From Burkholderiales bacterium PBB3 (lineage in GTDB: Bacteria > Pseudomonadota > Gammaproteobacteria > Burkholderiales > Burkholderiaceae_C), in contig NKIK01000013.1 in assembly GCA_002256115.1 (NCBI GenBank), forward strand, positions 41,665-105,664: a stretch of 64,000 nt of DNA. The letters run 5' to 3'. The notes under the pieces were generated by a model. That model had not been told where the DNA came from and searched no databases. It saw nothing but the letters and a program-made list of their open reading frames with translations. This document shows positions 24,765-32,931 of this stretch, one piece after another. The translations under genes were made by a program, and so were the position numbers. How positions within the stretch are numbered: position 1 is the first letter of the stretch; the number at the start of each line of letters is the position of its first letter.

Positions 24765-26083
24765 AGGGGCTTTCGCAGAAAAAGGGTGTAGAGCAAAGTG
24801 GCCGCGACCAGCTTCAGGGCGCAGGGCAGCAGGCAATAGGCCCAGGTCAGGGTTTGCAAAGCTGCTGGGTCGCGTGCGCCGGGGGTGTAACCCAGCCAAC
24901 TCAGCAAGGGCAGTGCCACGCCAGCGGCCAGCGCCAGGTTCAGCTTGGTGGCAAAGTTCCACCAACCAAAGTAGGCACCCTCAGCGCGCCCTTGGTCGCC
25001 ACTGGCGGCAATGGTGCCGGCCAATAGCGCGCCAGGCAGGGTTAAATCCGTGCCCAGCGCAATGCCAGAGAGCACACACACGACTAAAAAGCCGTTGATA
25101 TCGCCCGCGCCCAAACCGGCAGCAAAAACAAAGGTGGCGATAGACAGCAACATGCCAACGCCCCAGGTGCGGGCCAGCCCCAGGCGCTTGACGACGGCCA
25201 GCCAGCCCGGAATCGCCAAGGCCGCGCAGACAAAGTAGCTGCCTAAAAACAGGGCTTGGGTGCTGGCGGGCGCTTGCAAGCGGTCTTGCACAAAAAACAG
25301 GATCAGGGTGGCAGGCACGGCACTGGCAATGCCATTGACCATGAACACCGCCAGAAGCGCGCGGAACTGGGGCCGCAGGAAAGGCAGCCATACCGAGGCC
25401 GGTTGGCCGGACGACCAGGCCAGTGCTGCGGGCTTGCTCAGAGTAGGGGTGTTTTTTTGTGGTTTGGGGTGGCCGAGCTGCGGCATTTGCGCGCTGCTCC
25501 AGGCCCACCAGCCCGCCGCCAGTGCTATACAAAGCATAGCCGCTGCCGCAGGTAGTCCTAGGGCCACTGGCGCGATGGATGCCAAAACGACGCCCACCAA
25601 ACCGAGCCCCTCGCGCCAAGCGACGACGCGGCTGCGCTGGCTCTCATCACCTCCCAGCATGGCGCCCCAAGACTGGTGCAGCACGCTGACACCGCTGTAG
25701 CCCAGGTAGGTCATGAGCAGGCTGAACGTGGCCCAAGCGACCAAGTGGTTTTGCACGGGTGCCAGGGGAAAGAAAAGCAATGCAAAACCCAAAGCCAGCA
25801 GCCCGGCCGCCACCGCGCCCCACGCCAATACCTGGCGTACCGATCGCGCGTACAGCCGGTCACTCCAGCGGCCAATGATCGGGTCGATGAAGGCGTCAAA
25901 AAGCCGTGCACCGAGCAGCACAGCCCCCAGCGTGGCCAGGGGCATACCAAAGGCTTTGGCATAGTAATTGGGCAACTGCACGTACAGCGGCAGTGCCACA
26001 AAGGCCAGCGGCAGGCCCATGAGCCCGTAGCGCCAGCCTTGGCGCCAATCGAACTCGGATGTGAACTCTGACTGCGATGCCAT
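24761..26083 (-). CDS. MFS/GPH-family transporter
   Basis: This 440-residue inner-membrane protein has about 12 helices and resembles the glycoside-pentoside-hexuronide:cation symporter branch of the major facilitator superfamily (GARLFDAFIDPIIGRWSDR is the conserved loop 2-3 motif; GAYFGWWNFATKLNLALA near helix 10 is typical). In related operons with cyclopropane-synthase-like and chalcone-isomerase-like genes this transporter is conserved, with unknown cargo; a lipid or lipid precursor is possible. It is 5 bases downstream of the chalcone-isomerase-like gene and overlaps the DUF3833 gene by 4. Confidence 0.88.
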   Translation of the reverse strand: MASQSEFTSEFDWRQGWRYGLMGLPLAFVALPLYVQLPNYYAKAFGMPLATLGAVLLGARLFDAFIDPIIGRWSDRLYARSVRQVLAWGAVAAGLLALGFALLFFPLAPVQNHLVAWATFSLLMTYLGYSGVSVLHQSWGAMLGGDESQRSRVVAWREGLGLVGVVLASIAPVALGLPAAAAMLCIALAAGWWAWSSAQMPQLGHPKPQKNTPTLSKPAALAWSSGQPASVWLPFLRPQFRALLAVFMVNGIASAVPATLILFFVQDRLQAPASTQALFLGSYFVCAALAIPGWLAVVKRLGLARTWGVGMLLSIATFVFAAGLGAGDINGFLVVCVLSGIALGTDLTLPGALLAGTIAASGDQGRAEGAYFGWWNFATKLNLALAAGVALPLLSWLGYTPGARDPAALQTLTWAYCLLPCALKLVAATLLYTLFLRKPL

Positions 26084-26088
26084 GGCGT

Positions 26089-26673
26089 TTAAGCGGGTGC
26101 GTTGGCTAGCAAAGCGGTGCGCAACTTGGGCTCGCTGGTGGCGGGCGAGAGCCAGATGCCAAAGAACAGGCGGCTGAAATCTGGCTCGTTGATGGGCGCG
26201 CGGGCGATTCCGTTGAACCAGAAGCGCGCCCCCACGGCAGGGTTGTGCACGCCGGTAATGCGGTCTGTGGCTTTGACATCGGGAAAGCTGGTTTCCATGG
26301 CGGCCAGCCAGCGTTGTTCTTGTGCTGCCGTGAACTCGCCGGCCCGGCGCATTTCACTGATGGAGCGCTGGGCAATGGAGCGTCCGTTCAGCGAACGCAG
26401 GTAGGTCAACTCCAGCACCAAGGCCGATTGCGCATACTGCGCAGCCTTGAAACCCGGTGCCACCCACAGGGCTGCGTCATACACATCAAAGCCCAGGAAG
26501 CGCATGCGCGTTGCGCCGCTGAAGATCGCACCGGGAATCGCTTCCGCCACATGCGCGGGTAGCGCGTTCGGGCTGGTAGCGGGCGGCTGTGCATTTGTGC
26601 GCGATGCCGCACTGCCCAGTGTGGCGGCGGTGGCTGTAGCGGCACAGTGGCTGAGTAGGCTGCGGCGTTGCAT
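26089..26673 (-). CDS. Chalcone-isomerase-like periplasmic protein
   Basis: This 194-residue protein has an N-terminal export signal (MQRRSLLSHCAATATAATLGSA, with twin Arg but not a full Tat motif) and a chalcone-isomerase-like domain: FSGATRMRFLGFDVYDAALWV, LELTYLRSLNGRSIAQRSISEM and FGIWLSPATSEPKLRTALLA. Bacterial members bind hydrophobic ligands and are not true flavonoid enzymes. In Rhodobacter sphaeroides the gene next to the cyclopropane-synthase-like gene of the singlet-oxygen regulon belongs to this class as I recall. The gap to the methyltransferase gene is 2 bases. Confidence 0.85.
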   Translation of the reverse strand: MQRRSLLSHCAATATAATLGSAASRTNAQPPATSPNALPAHVAEAIPGAIFSGATRMRFLGFDVYDAALWVAPGFKAAQYAQSALVLELTYLRSLNGRSIAQRSISEMRRAGEFTAAQEQRWLAAMETSFPDVKATDRITGVHNPAVGARFWFNGIARAPINEPDFSRLFFGIWLSPATSEPKLRTALLANAPA

Positions 26674-26675
26674 GA

Positions 26676-27914
26676 CTATTGGGCCAATGGTTTGCGCAGG
26701 GTGTACTGCACGACGTCGATGTTGTCTTCCATAAACGCGGCTTCGCAGTAGGCCAGGTAGAACTCCCAGATGTGCATGAAGCGGTGGTCAAAGCCGTTTG
26801 CCAATACATCGGCACGGCGCGCCAGAAAGGCGTCGCGCCAGCGCTTCAGCGTCTCGGCATAGTCGTGGCCAAACGGGTGCTGGTCTACCACCTCCAGGCC
26901 CACGGCCTGCGCCTGGCGGCGGAATTCGCGCGGGCACGGCAGGCAGCCACCGGGGAAGATGTACTGCTGAATAAAGTCCGTGGAATCCACGTAGCGGTCA
27001 AACAGCGCGTCATCAATCACGATGCTCTGAATGCAGGCGTGGCCGCCGGGCTTGAGCAGCTTGGCCACGGTTTGAAAGTAGGTGCCCCAGTATTCCTGGC
27101 CTACTGCTTCCACCATTTCAATGGAGCAGATCGCATCGAACGGCGCGTCCTGGATGTCACGGTAATCCTGCAGCCGCAAGTCAGCTTTATCCGCCACACC
27201 CAGCCGCTCCATGCGCGCCTTTGCGTAGGCGAGTTGCTCGGTGCTCAGCGTCACACCGGTGATGGATGCGCCAAACTCCGTGGTCGCCATCTCGGCCAGC
27301 GCGCCCCAGCCGCAGCCGATCTCCAGCACCCGGTCGCCGGGTTTGACATGGGACAAGGTGAGCGCGCGGCGCACCTTGGTCTTTTGCGCCTGTGCCATCG
27401 GCTGGCTCAAGTCGCCGCCAAACATCGCCGACGAATAGTTCATGGTCTCGTCCAACCAGAGTTGGTAAAACGCATTGCCCAGATCGTAGTGGGCGTGGAT
27501 GTTTTTCTGGCTGTTGGCCTTGGTATTGCGGTTCAGCAAATGTTTGATACGGTAGAACAGACGACCCACCCAGGAGCCGTAAATCACGTTGTCCACCTCG
27601 GCGCGGTTTTTCACCAGCACGCGCAGCAGGTCCACTAAATTGGGGCTGGACCAATCGCCCGCAATAAACGATTCGGCAAAGCCGATGTCGCCCGACTTGA
27701 GCGCGGCGCTGCACACATTCCAGTTGTTCAGCTTCAGGGTGGCGTGCAAACCGGACTCGGCGCCAAAGTGCTGTACCGAACCATCGGGCAGGTGCACGGT
27801 CAAGCGACCGTGGCGCAGGCGTTGCAGCAGCTTGAGCACGGTGCGGGCAGCGGCGGGCGTGCCCTGCGGTACGGCAAATGCGGGCGTTGCGGCTTTGGAG
27901 GTGGTGCTATTCAT
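26676..27914 (-). CDS. Cyclopropane-fatty-acid-synthase-family methyltransferase
   Basis: This 412-residue SAM-dependent enzyme methylates or cyclopropanates unsaturated acyl chains of membrane phospholipids. The SAM motif VLEIGCGWG is at residues 196-204; preceding HAHYDLGNAFYQLWLDETMNYSSAMF and the later CSIEMVEAVGQEYW are family hallmarks. I took the ATG at 27914 (MNSTTSK); the frame is open upstream but would overlap DUF1365. The FAD-oxidoreductase/DUF1365/CFA-like order is widely conserved. Methylated or furan fatty acids are possible products, as described for a related Rhodobacter cluster; which product forms here is inference. Confidence 0.9.
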   Translation of the reverse strand: MNSTTSKAATPAFAVPQGTPAAARTVLKLLQRLRHGRLTVHLPDGSVQHFGAESGLHATLKLNNWNVCSAALKSGDIGFAESFIAGDWSSPNLVDLLRVLVKNRAEVDNVIYGSWVGRLFYRIKHLLNRNTKANSQKNIHAHYDLGNAFYQLWLDETMNYSSAMFGGDLSQPMAQAQKTKVRRALTLSHVKPGDRVLEIGCGWGALAEMATTEFGASITGVTLSTEQLAYAKARMERLGVADKADLRLQDYRDIQDAPFDAICSIEMVEAVGQEYWGTYFQTVAKLLKPGGHACIQSIVIDDALFDRYVDSTDFIQQYIFPGGCLPCPREFRRQAQAVGLEVVDQHPFGHDYAETLKRWRDAFLARRADVLANGFDHRFMHIWEFYLAYCEAAFMEDNIDVVQYTLRKPLAQ

Positions 27915-27934
27915 AGGGGTGTCGTCCGTTGCAA

Positions 27935-28750
27935 TTAGCGGGTCGTAAACAAAGTGGGGGGCGTGGGCTTGCTGAAGAACGGCACGCGCTTCAAAAACAG
28001 GCGCAGCGCCTGCCAGTGGATGCGCGCCACCACGCCCAAGGTCATGGCGGGGTAACGCCACACGGCACGGCGCAGGGCCTGGCGCGTAGCGGGCTCCAGC
28101 GTACCGCTCACGCTGGTTTCAATCACCGGGCCACGGGCATCGTCAAAATCCACGCGCGCCACGGTGCGGCTGCGGTCGGCATTCACCATAAAGCGGAAAC
28201 GGTAGCCGCCCTCTACCGGGCAAAACGGGGACACGTGGAAGACTTTGTCCGCACGCAACTCTTGGCCGTAGAGGGGGTGGTCCAGCAAATAGCAGTGGCG
28301 CTCGCCAAAGGTGTTGTTCACCTCCACCACGATGGCGCGCAGGCTGCCGTCGGCACGGTGGCAGTACCAAAAACTCACCGGCTTGAAGGTGTGGCCCAGC
28401 ACGCGCGGGTAGCAGTGCAGCCAGATTTCTCCGTCGGCCGCATCGGCATCCGGGGTGGTTTGGTTCGTAGCAATACCTTGGCTGTTCAATAAGGCCTGCA
28501 CCCAGGCCAGCGCGCCTCCGCGCTCAGGCCCCCGGCCATCGCCATGGTCACGGTCATAAAAGCTCAAGGCTGCGAAGCGGTTCATCGCTAGTGCGCCGCC
28601 GCCATGGGCCTGCAGTGCGCGCAGCGGCAGCATTAAAAAATAGGTAGGGTAGGCAAAGGCATGACGCACCGGAGCCACCCGCGCATGGCGCACCACGCCA
28701 AAGCCGATCAGCGGCTCTGGTGCAGGTGGGATGGCGGCGGTGGTGTGCAT
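27935..28750 (-). CDS. DUF1365 family protein
   Basis: This 271-residue protein matches DUF1365: GFGVVRHARVAPVRHAFAYPTYFLMLPL at the N-terminus, LHCYPRVLGHTFKPVSFWYCH and VFHVSPFCPVEGGYRFRF. The biochemical role is unknown, but the gene nearly always lies between an FAD-dependent oxidoreductase and a cyclopropane-synthase-like methyltransferase, as here. The ATG at 28750 is used; a TTG at 28765 would overlap the upstream stop as TTGA and is a real alternative given the coupling elsewhere in this operon. Confidence 0.88.
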   Translation of the reverse strand: MHTTAAIPPAPEPLIGFGVVRHARVAPVRHAFAYPTYFLMLPLRALQAHGGGALAMNRFAALSFYDRDHGDGRGPERGGALAWVQALLNSQGIATNQTTPDADAADGEIWLHCYPRVLGHTFKPVSFWYCHRADGSLRAIVVEVNNTFGERHCYLLDHPLYGQELRADKVFHVSPFCPVEGGYRFRFMVNADRSRTVARVDFDDARGPVIETSVSGTLEPATRQALRRAVWRYPAMTLGVVARIHWQALRLFLKRVPFFSKPTPPTLFTTR

Positions 28751-28761
28751 GGCGGTGTAAA

Positions 28762-30048
28762 TCAAAGGCCTGTTTGTTGCAGCAAGGTGCGCGCTGCGGC
28801 CAGGCCGGATTTCAAACCATCTTCATGGAAGCCATAACCCGCCCATGCGCCGCAGAAGTAGGTGTTCTGCTGCCCCTGCAATTGCGGCAGTTGGCCTTGG
28901 GCTTGGATGGCAGCCAAGTCAAACACCGGGTGGGCGTACTCAAAACTACCGTGGATGGACAGCGGGTCAATGGTGTGCAGCGGATTCAGCGACACCACCA
29001 CCGGCGTATCAAAGGGCAGCGGCTGCAGCATATTGATCAGGTAGTGCAAACACACTTGGGCTGAATCCTGGCGCACATCGGCGGCGCGCTCGTAGTTCCA
29101 TGCGGCCCAGGCGCGGCGCTTTTTGGGCAATACCGAGGTATCGGTGTGCAGCACCGCGCGGTTGGTCTGGTAGCGGATGGCGCCCAGCACTGCACGCTCT
29201 TGCGGGCTGGCGTCGCCCAGTAGGGCCAAGGACTGGTCGGAGTGGCTGGCCATGATCACTTTGTCAAAGCGTTCGGTCTGGCCGTTGACCGTCACATCCA
29301 CACCCAGCGCATCGCGCACCACGCGTTGTACCGGGCTGCTCAGGCGCTTGTCGTCAATGCCGGCCACGATCTTTTCTACGTACTGGCGGGCACCGCCGTT
29401 CACCGTCCACCATTGCGGGCGGTTGGTCACTTGGATCAGGCCGTGGTTGTGGCAAAACCGGATCATCGTGGCCACGGGGAACTGCAGCATCTGGTCCGTC
29501 GGGCAGCTCCAGATGCAGCCCAGCATGGGCAAGAAATACCAATCTCTAAACTCGGTTGACAACTGGTGCTGGTCCAAAAACGCGGCCAGCGGCTGCATCA
29601 GCTCGCCCTCGGCATTGCGCAGCGCAATGTCGGTGGCCAGCTGGTTAAAGCGCATCACATCGCGCAACATGCGCAAGAAGCGTGGGTTCAGCAGATTACG
29701 GCGCTGGGCAAATACGGTGTTGAGCGACGAGCCGCTCCACTCCAGGGCCTGCTGGCCCACGGCGACCGGTGCTTGGACGGAGAACGACATATCCGACTTG
29801 GCGGTGGGCACGTCCAATTCGGCAAACAGCGCGATGAGTTGCGGGTAGGTGCGCTCGTTGAACACCAAAAAGCCGGTATCGATGCCGTATGTGACCAAGC
29901 CTGTGGGCGTGGACAGGTGAATGTCTACGGTGTGCGTGTGGCCGCCAAAGTAGTCGCCCGCTTCCAGCAGCGTGATGTCGGCCTGGCCGCGCAGCGCGTG
30001 TGCAGCGCCCAGGCCAGCAATACCAGATCCAACGATTGCGACTTTCAT
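28762..30048 (-). CDS. FAD-dependent oxidoreductase (amine-oxidase-like)
   Basis: This 428-residue flavoprotein is the first gene of the eight-gene minus-strand operon. The FAD-binding motif VAIVGSGIAGLGAAHAL and the acidic end of the second strand (TLLEAGDYFGGHTHTVD) are at the N-terminus; NTYFCGAWAGYGFHEDGLKSG is the C-terminal FAD contact typical of the amine oxidase/phytoene desaturase fold. Homologues beside DUF1365 and CFA-like genes are thought to dehydrogenate or desaturate acyl chains; the substrate here is inferred from neighbours. The upstream 254-base divergent region carries the promoter. Confidence 0.88.
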   Translation of the reverse strand: MKVAIVGSGIAGLGAAHALRGQADITLLEAGDYFGGHTHTVDIHLSTPTGLVTYGIDTGFLVFNERTYPQLIALFAELDVPTAKSDMSFSVQAPVAVGQQALEWSGSSLNTVFAQRRNLLNPRFLRMLRDVMRFNQLATDIALRNAEGELMQPLAAFLDQHQLSTEFRDWYFLPMLGCIWSCPTDQMLQFPVATMIRFCHNHGLIQVTNRPQWWTVNGGARQYVEKIVAGIDDKRLSSPVQRVVRDALGVDVTVNGQTERFDKVIMASHSDQSLALLGDASPQERAVLGAIRYQTNRAVLHTDTSVLPKKRRAWAAWNYERAADVRQDSAQVCLHYLINMLQPLPFDTPVVVSLNPLHTIDPLSIHGSFEYAHPVFDLAAIQAQGQLPQLQGQQNTYFCGAWAGYGFHEDGLKSGLAAARTLLQQTGL

Positions 30049-30302
30049 GGGCTGCGCTTTGTTACCAGGAAGTTGTAGAGATAAGGCAAAAACATGGGTT
30101 TATGAAGTTGAATAGTCAGCACTGCAGCGTTTGGATGTACTATACAGTAATTATGTGACTGATCAGTATTAATTTATCTCGATAGGTTGCTTCGTGCCCG
30201 AAAGCCATCGCGGATTACCGCACAGCACTTGGGCTTGCAGGTGCTTTGTAATGCTTCTGACACATCACCGACATTAAAATCGCCACGCACAGAAAGGCTG
30301 AC
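30049..30302. promoter_or_regulatory. Divergent control region with palindrome ACTGATCAGT
   Basis: This 254-base region between the FAD-oxidoreductase operon and the di-iron gene is A+T-rich in the middle. A perfect 10-base palindrome ACTGATCAGT lies at 30158-30167. TGATC in both directions resembles the TGATCC -35 element used by ChrR-controlled ECF sigma factors; on the minus strand it is followed 15 bases later by TATAGT. This is a weak candidate only; no sigma factor or anti-sigma gene is adjacent. GAAAGG at 30291-30296 is the ribosome site of the right-hand gene. Confidence 0.4.
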
Positions 30303-31172
30303 ATGCTCTACCCCGAACTCTTCAAGCAACTGGAGTCAGTCCGCTGGGACATGGACCGTGATATCCCGTGGGCCTCGTTTGATCCGGCGCAACTGTCGGA
30401 TGAGCAGGCAGCCACCATCAAGATGAATGCCATCACCGAGTGGGCGGCCTTGCCCGCCACCGAGATGTTTCTGCGTGACAACCGTGGTGACAGCGACTTT
30501 TCTGCCTTCATTTCCATCTGGTTCTTTGAGGAACAAAAGCACTCTCTGGTGCTGATGGAGTACCTGCGGCGCTTCCGGCCCGACATGGTCCCCACTGAAG
30601 AAGAGTTACATGCGGTGCGCTTTGAGTTTGATCCCGCGCCGGTGCTGGAAACCCTGATGCTGCACTTCTGCGGGGAGATTCGCCTGAACCATTGGTACCG
30701 CCGCGCCAGCGAGTGGCACACCGAGCCGGTCATCAAGGCCATTTACACCAAGCTCAGCCAAGACGAGGCCCGCCATGGCGGTGCCTATCTGCGCTACATG
30801 AAGCGGGCGATTCAGAACTTTGGTGTGGAGGCCAAGAGCGCCTTTGCCAAAGTGGGCGTTTTGATGGCTAGCGCGCGGCGTACGGCGCAGGCCTTGCACC
30901 CCACCAATTTGCATGTGAACAAGGCTTTGTTCCCGCGCGACACCATCCAAAGCCGCGTGCCCAACCCCGAGTGGCTGGAGCACTGGCTAGACAAGCAGAT
31001 CAACTTTGACTCGGTCTGGGAAAACAAGGTGGTCGACCGCATCCTGCACAACATGAGCCTGCTGATGGACCGCAGCTTTAGCACTGTGCAAGAGTTGAAC
31101 AAATACCGCAAAGAGCTGGCCCAGGAACTGGCCAGCGCCATAGAGCCCAAGCTCAAACCCACAGCGACTTGA
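30303..31172 (+). CDS. Ferritin-like di-iron protein, acyl-ACP-desaturase-like
   Basis: This is a 289-residue helical protein with likely di-iron ligands: E46 (TEWAALPATEMF), E77 and H80 in EEQKHS, E125 in CGEIRLNHW, and E155 and H158 in DEARHG. The paired ExxH motifs resemble soluble acyl-ACP desaturases and other ferritin-like oxidases. No signal peptide or membrane segment is seen. It is transcribed away from the fatty-acid-modification operon, sharing its control region, so a role in desaturating or protecting acyl chains is attractive but inferred. It is followed by a copy of repeat C. Ferritin-type iron storage is unlikely given the length and motif spacing. Confidence 0.78.
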   Translation: MLYPELFKQLESVRWDMDRDIPWASFDPAQLSDEQAATIKMNAITEWAALPATEMFLRDNRGDSDFSAFISIWFFEEQKHSLVLMEYLRRFRPDMVPTEEELHAVRFEFDPAPVLETLMLHFCGEIRLNHWYRRASEWHTEPVIKAIYTKLSQDEARHGGAYLRYMKRAIQNFGVEAKSAFAKVGVLMASARRTAQALHPTNLHVNKALFPRDTIQSRVPNPEWLEHWLDKQINFDSVWENKVVDRILHNMSLLMDRSFSTVQELNKYRKELAQELASAIEPKLKPTAT

Positions 31173-31179
31173 TCCAGCC

Positions 31180-31270
31180 TGGGGGGCAACGAACGCAGCG
31201 AAGGGCCGCCCCGAGCAAGTTCAGCCCCCTTGGGGGGCAGCGACCCGCGTAGCGGTGGAGCGTGGGGGCT
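31180..31270 (-). repeat. Repeat C, copy 1
   Basis: Read on the minus strand this begins CCCCCACGCTCCACCGCTACG and continues through CGGGTCGCTGCCCCCC to GCTCGGGGCGGCCCTT. It matches the plus-strand copy at 61519-61590. It fills the gap between the di-iron gene and the broken HD-GYP-like gene. Confidence 0.85.
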
Positions 31271-31273
31271 ACA

Positions 31274-32357
31274 TTACCAAGGGCGGTCTGAATTGGCGAC
31301 TGCTGTGAGCGGCAGCAGGCGCTCCAGATTGATCTGAACACGTACCTCGCGGTGTGGCACGCTAGCCACCACTTTGTAATCGCGCAGACTGGTGTCGCGC
31401 ACCATAGGCTCAATGGTCGGCATGCCGTTGCGGTTGATCAGCACCGCCACGCGGGGTGTGGCGGTGTTGTGCCCACGCTTGACCACCACACCAATTTCAT
31501 CGGTGGCCAAACGAACAAAAGACCCTGGCTGGTAAATGCCAACCGCTTTAATCAGCGCTGCGCCCGCTTCGTCAATTTGGCGATTTTCATCAAAGTAGCA
31601 GGCCTGCATAGCGGCCGCAGGCGCTACCGGCACTCGGGACGCACGCGGTGCCAGGCGGGCGGCAAACATGTCGGCGCGCTGAATGAGTCGTGCCAAGCGC
31701 TCGGCTGGTGCGCGTGCACGCAAAGGCCCCGGCGTTTGCGTGTGGTGCTGCGCTACGGCTTGCAGCCAAATGGCATCGGTTACGCCCATGGCCATGAGCC
31801 GCTCCACGGACCGGTTGGGGTGCTCGTCAATGGCTTTGCGCTGCACTGCCGTGACAGGCTCCGATTGCATGGCCAGTCGATCTTGCAGCTCGGTCATGCC
31901 GACATTCATGGTCAGCGCTGCTTTGCACACCATGGCTTCGACCTCGGGCGGCCAATTCAGTACCTCCCGAGCAGCCAATCCACACATCACACTGACCAGC
32001 ATGGCGTGCGTGCCGCTGTACATGCACTTGCAAGTCCAGCCAGTCGGGGTGTTCGTTGTCGTCGGTTTCGCGGGCCTCCACTCTTTTGGAAGAAATTTTT
32101 GCGTCGGCAATTTCACCCAAGGAACGACCGTCGCGCACCATGCCGTTCAACTGCCCTACGTAGGCCCGGTGGTGCGCTTCGGAATCGGCAACGTCGATGT
32201 ACAGACCACCGCCGCGGTTGGAGAAGTCGAGCAGATCGTCTCGGGAGGTGATGACAAACGACTTTTTAGCCAACAAAACGCCGTCCCTATCCATCAAGGG
32301 AAAGGGAAGGGGTTGACCAATTCGAATGGACTCAATACTGACGGGAACAAGGCGCAT
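31274..32357 (-). pseudogene. HD-GYP-like regulatory protein, frameshifted
   Basis: Two overlapping minus-strand frames together make one protein. The first (from 32357) gives MRLVPVSIESIRIGQPLPFPL ... NEHPDWLDLQV, the N-terminal DUF3391-like region. The second gives MYSGTHAMLVSVMCGLAAREVLNW ... IDEHPNRSVERL ... WLQAVAQHHTQTPGPL and a C-terminal region ending near 31274, as in HD-GYP-related proteins. The switch is at about 32000-32040. The span (1084 bases) is not a multiple of three. The linker expected between the halves seems short, so a deletion with frame loss is likely rather than a single base error. The HD core is also degenerate: the HD pair is replaced around TMNVGM and there is no GYP motif. 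Original cyclic-di-GMP activity is doubtful. Confidence 0.75.
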
Positions 32358-32415
32358 AAGGACTTTTGATTATGCATTCCCATCGGCAGATTGCCAGGCC
32401 ACTTAAGCTGCTAGC

Positions 32416-32925
32416 ATGCGCCCCATGTCTGATTTGCCGCTGCCCCCCGCCTTTCTCGCCAAGCTGTGCGATCGCGCCCAACTGCCGCAGGGCCTTGCGG
32501 GTCTGCCCCGCCCTTGGGTATTCACCAATGGCGTTTTTGATGTGTTGCACCGCGGCCATGTGATGTACCTGGCGCAAGCGCGCGCGCTGGGTGGCAGTCT
32601 GATCGTGGCACTGAATACCGATGCCTCAGTGCGCCGCTTGGGCAAGGGCGATGACCGGCCTTTGAACCCGGATGCAGATCGCGCCATCGTGATGGCCAGC
32701 CAGCAGGCGGTGGACTTGGTGACGTGGTTTGACGAAGACACACCCGTGGAGATCATTGGCGAAATCCGGCCGGATATTCTGGTTAAGGGCGGTGACTACG
32801 ACATGGAGAAACTGCCAGAGACCCAGTTGGTGAAGTCCTGGGGGGGCCGTGCACTGGCTTTGCCGTTTGTGCAGGGCTACTCGACAACGGGCCTGGTGCG
32901 CAAGATTCGCGCACAAAAACCTTAG
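32416..32925 (+). CDS. hldC: D-glycero-beta-D-manno-heptose 1-phosphate adenylyltransferase
   Basis: This 169-residue nucleotidyltransferase activates heptose 1-phosphate with ATP to ADP-heptose for the LPS inner core. It corresponds to the C-terminal half of HldE (also called RfaE2), present here as a separate gene as is usual in betaproteobacteria. The signature FTNGVFDVLHRGHVMYL with the HxGH-type motif, LNTDASVRRLGKG, and YSTTGLVRKI near the C-terminus are intact. Convergent with glnE, ending 6 bases from it. Confidence 0.93.
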   Translation: MRPMSDLPLPPAFLAKLCDRAQLPQGLAGLPRPWVFTNGVFDVLHRGHVMYLAQARALGGSLIVALNTDASVRRLGKGDDRPLNPDADRAIVMASQQAVDLVTWFDEDTPVEIIGEIRPDILVKGGDYDMEKLPETQLVKSWGGRALALPFVQGYSTTGLVRKIRAQKP

Positions 32926-32931
32926 CCCGGC

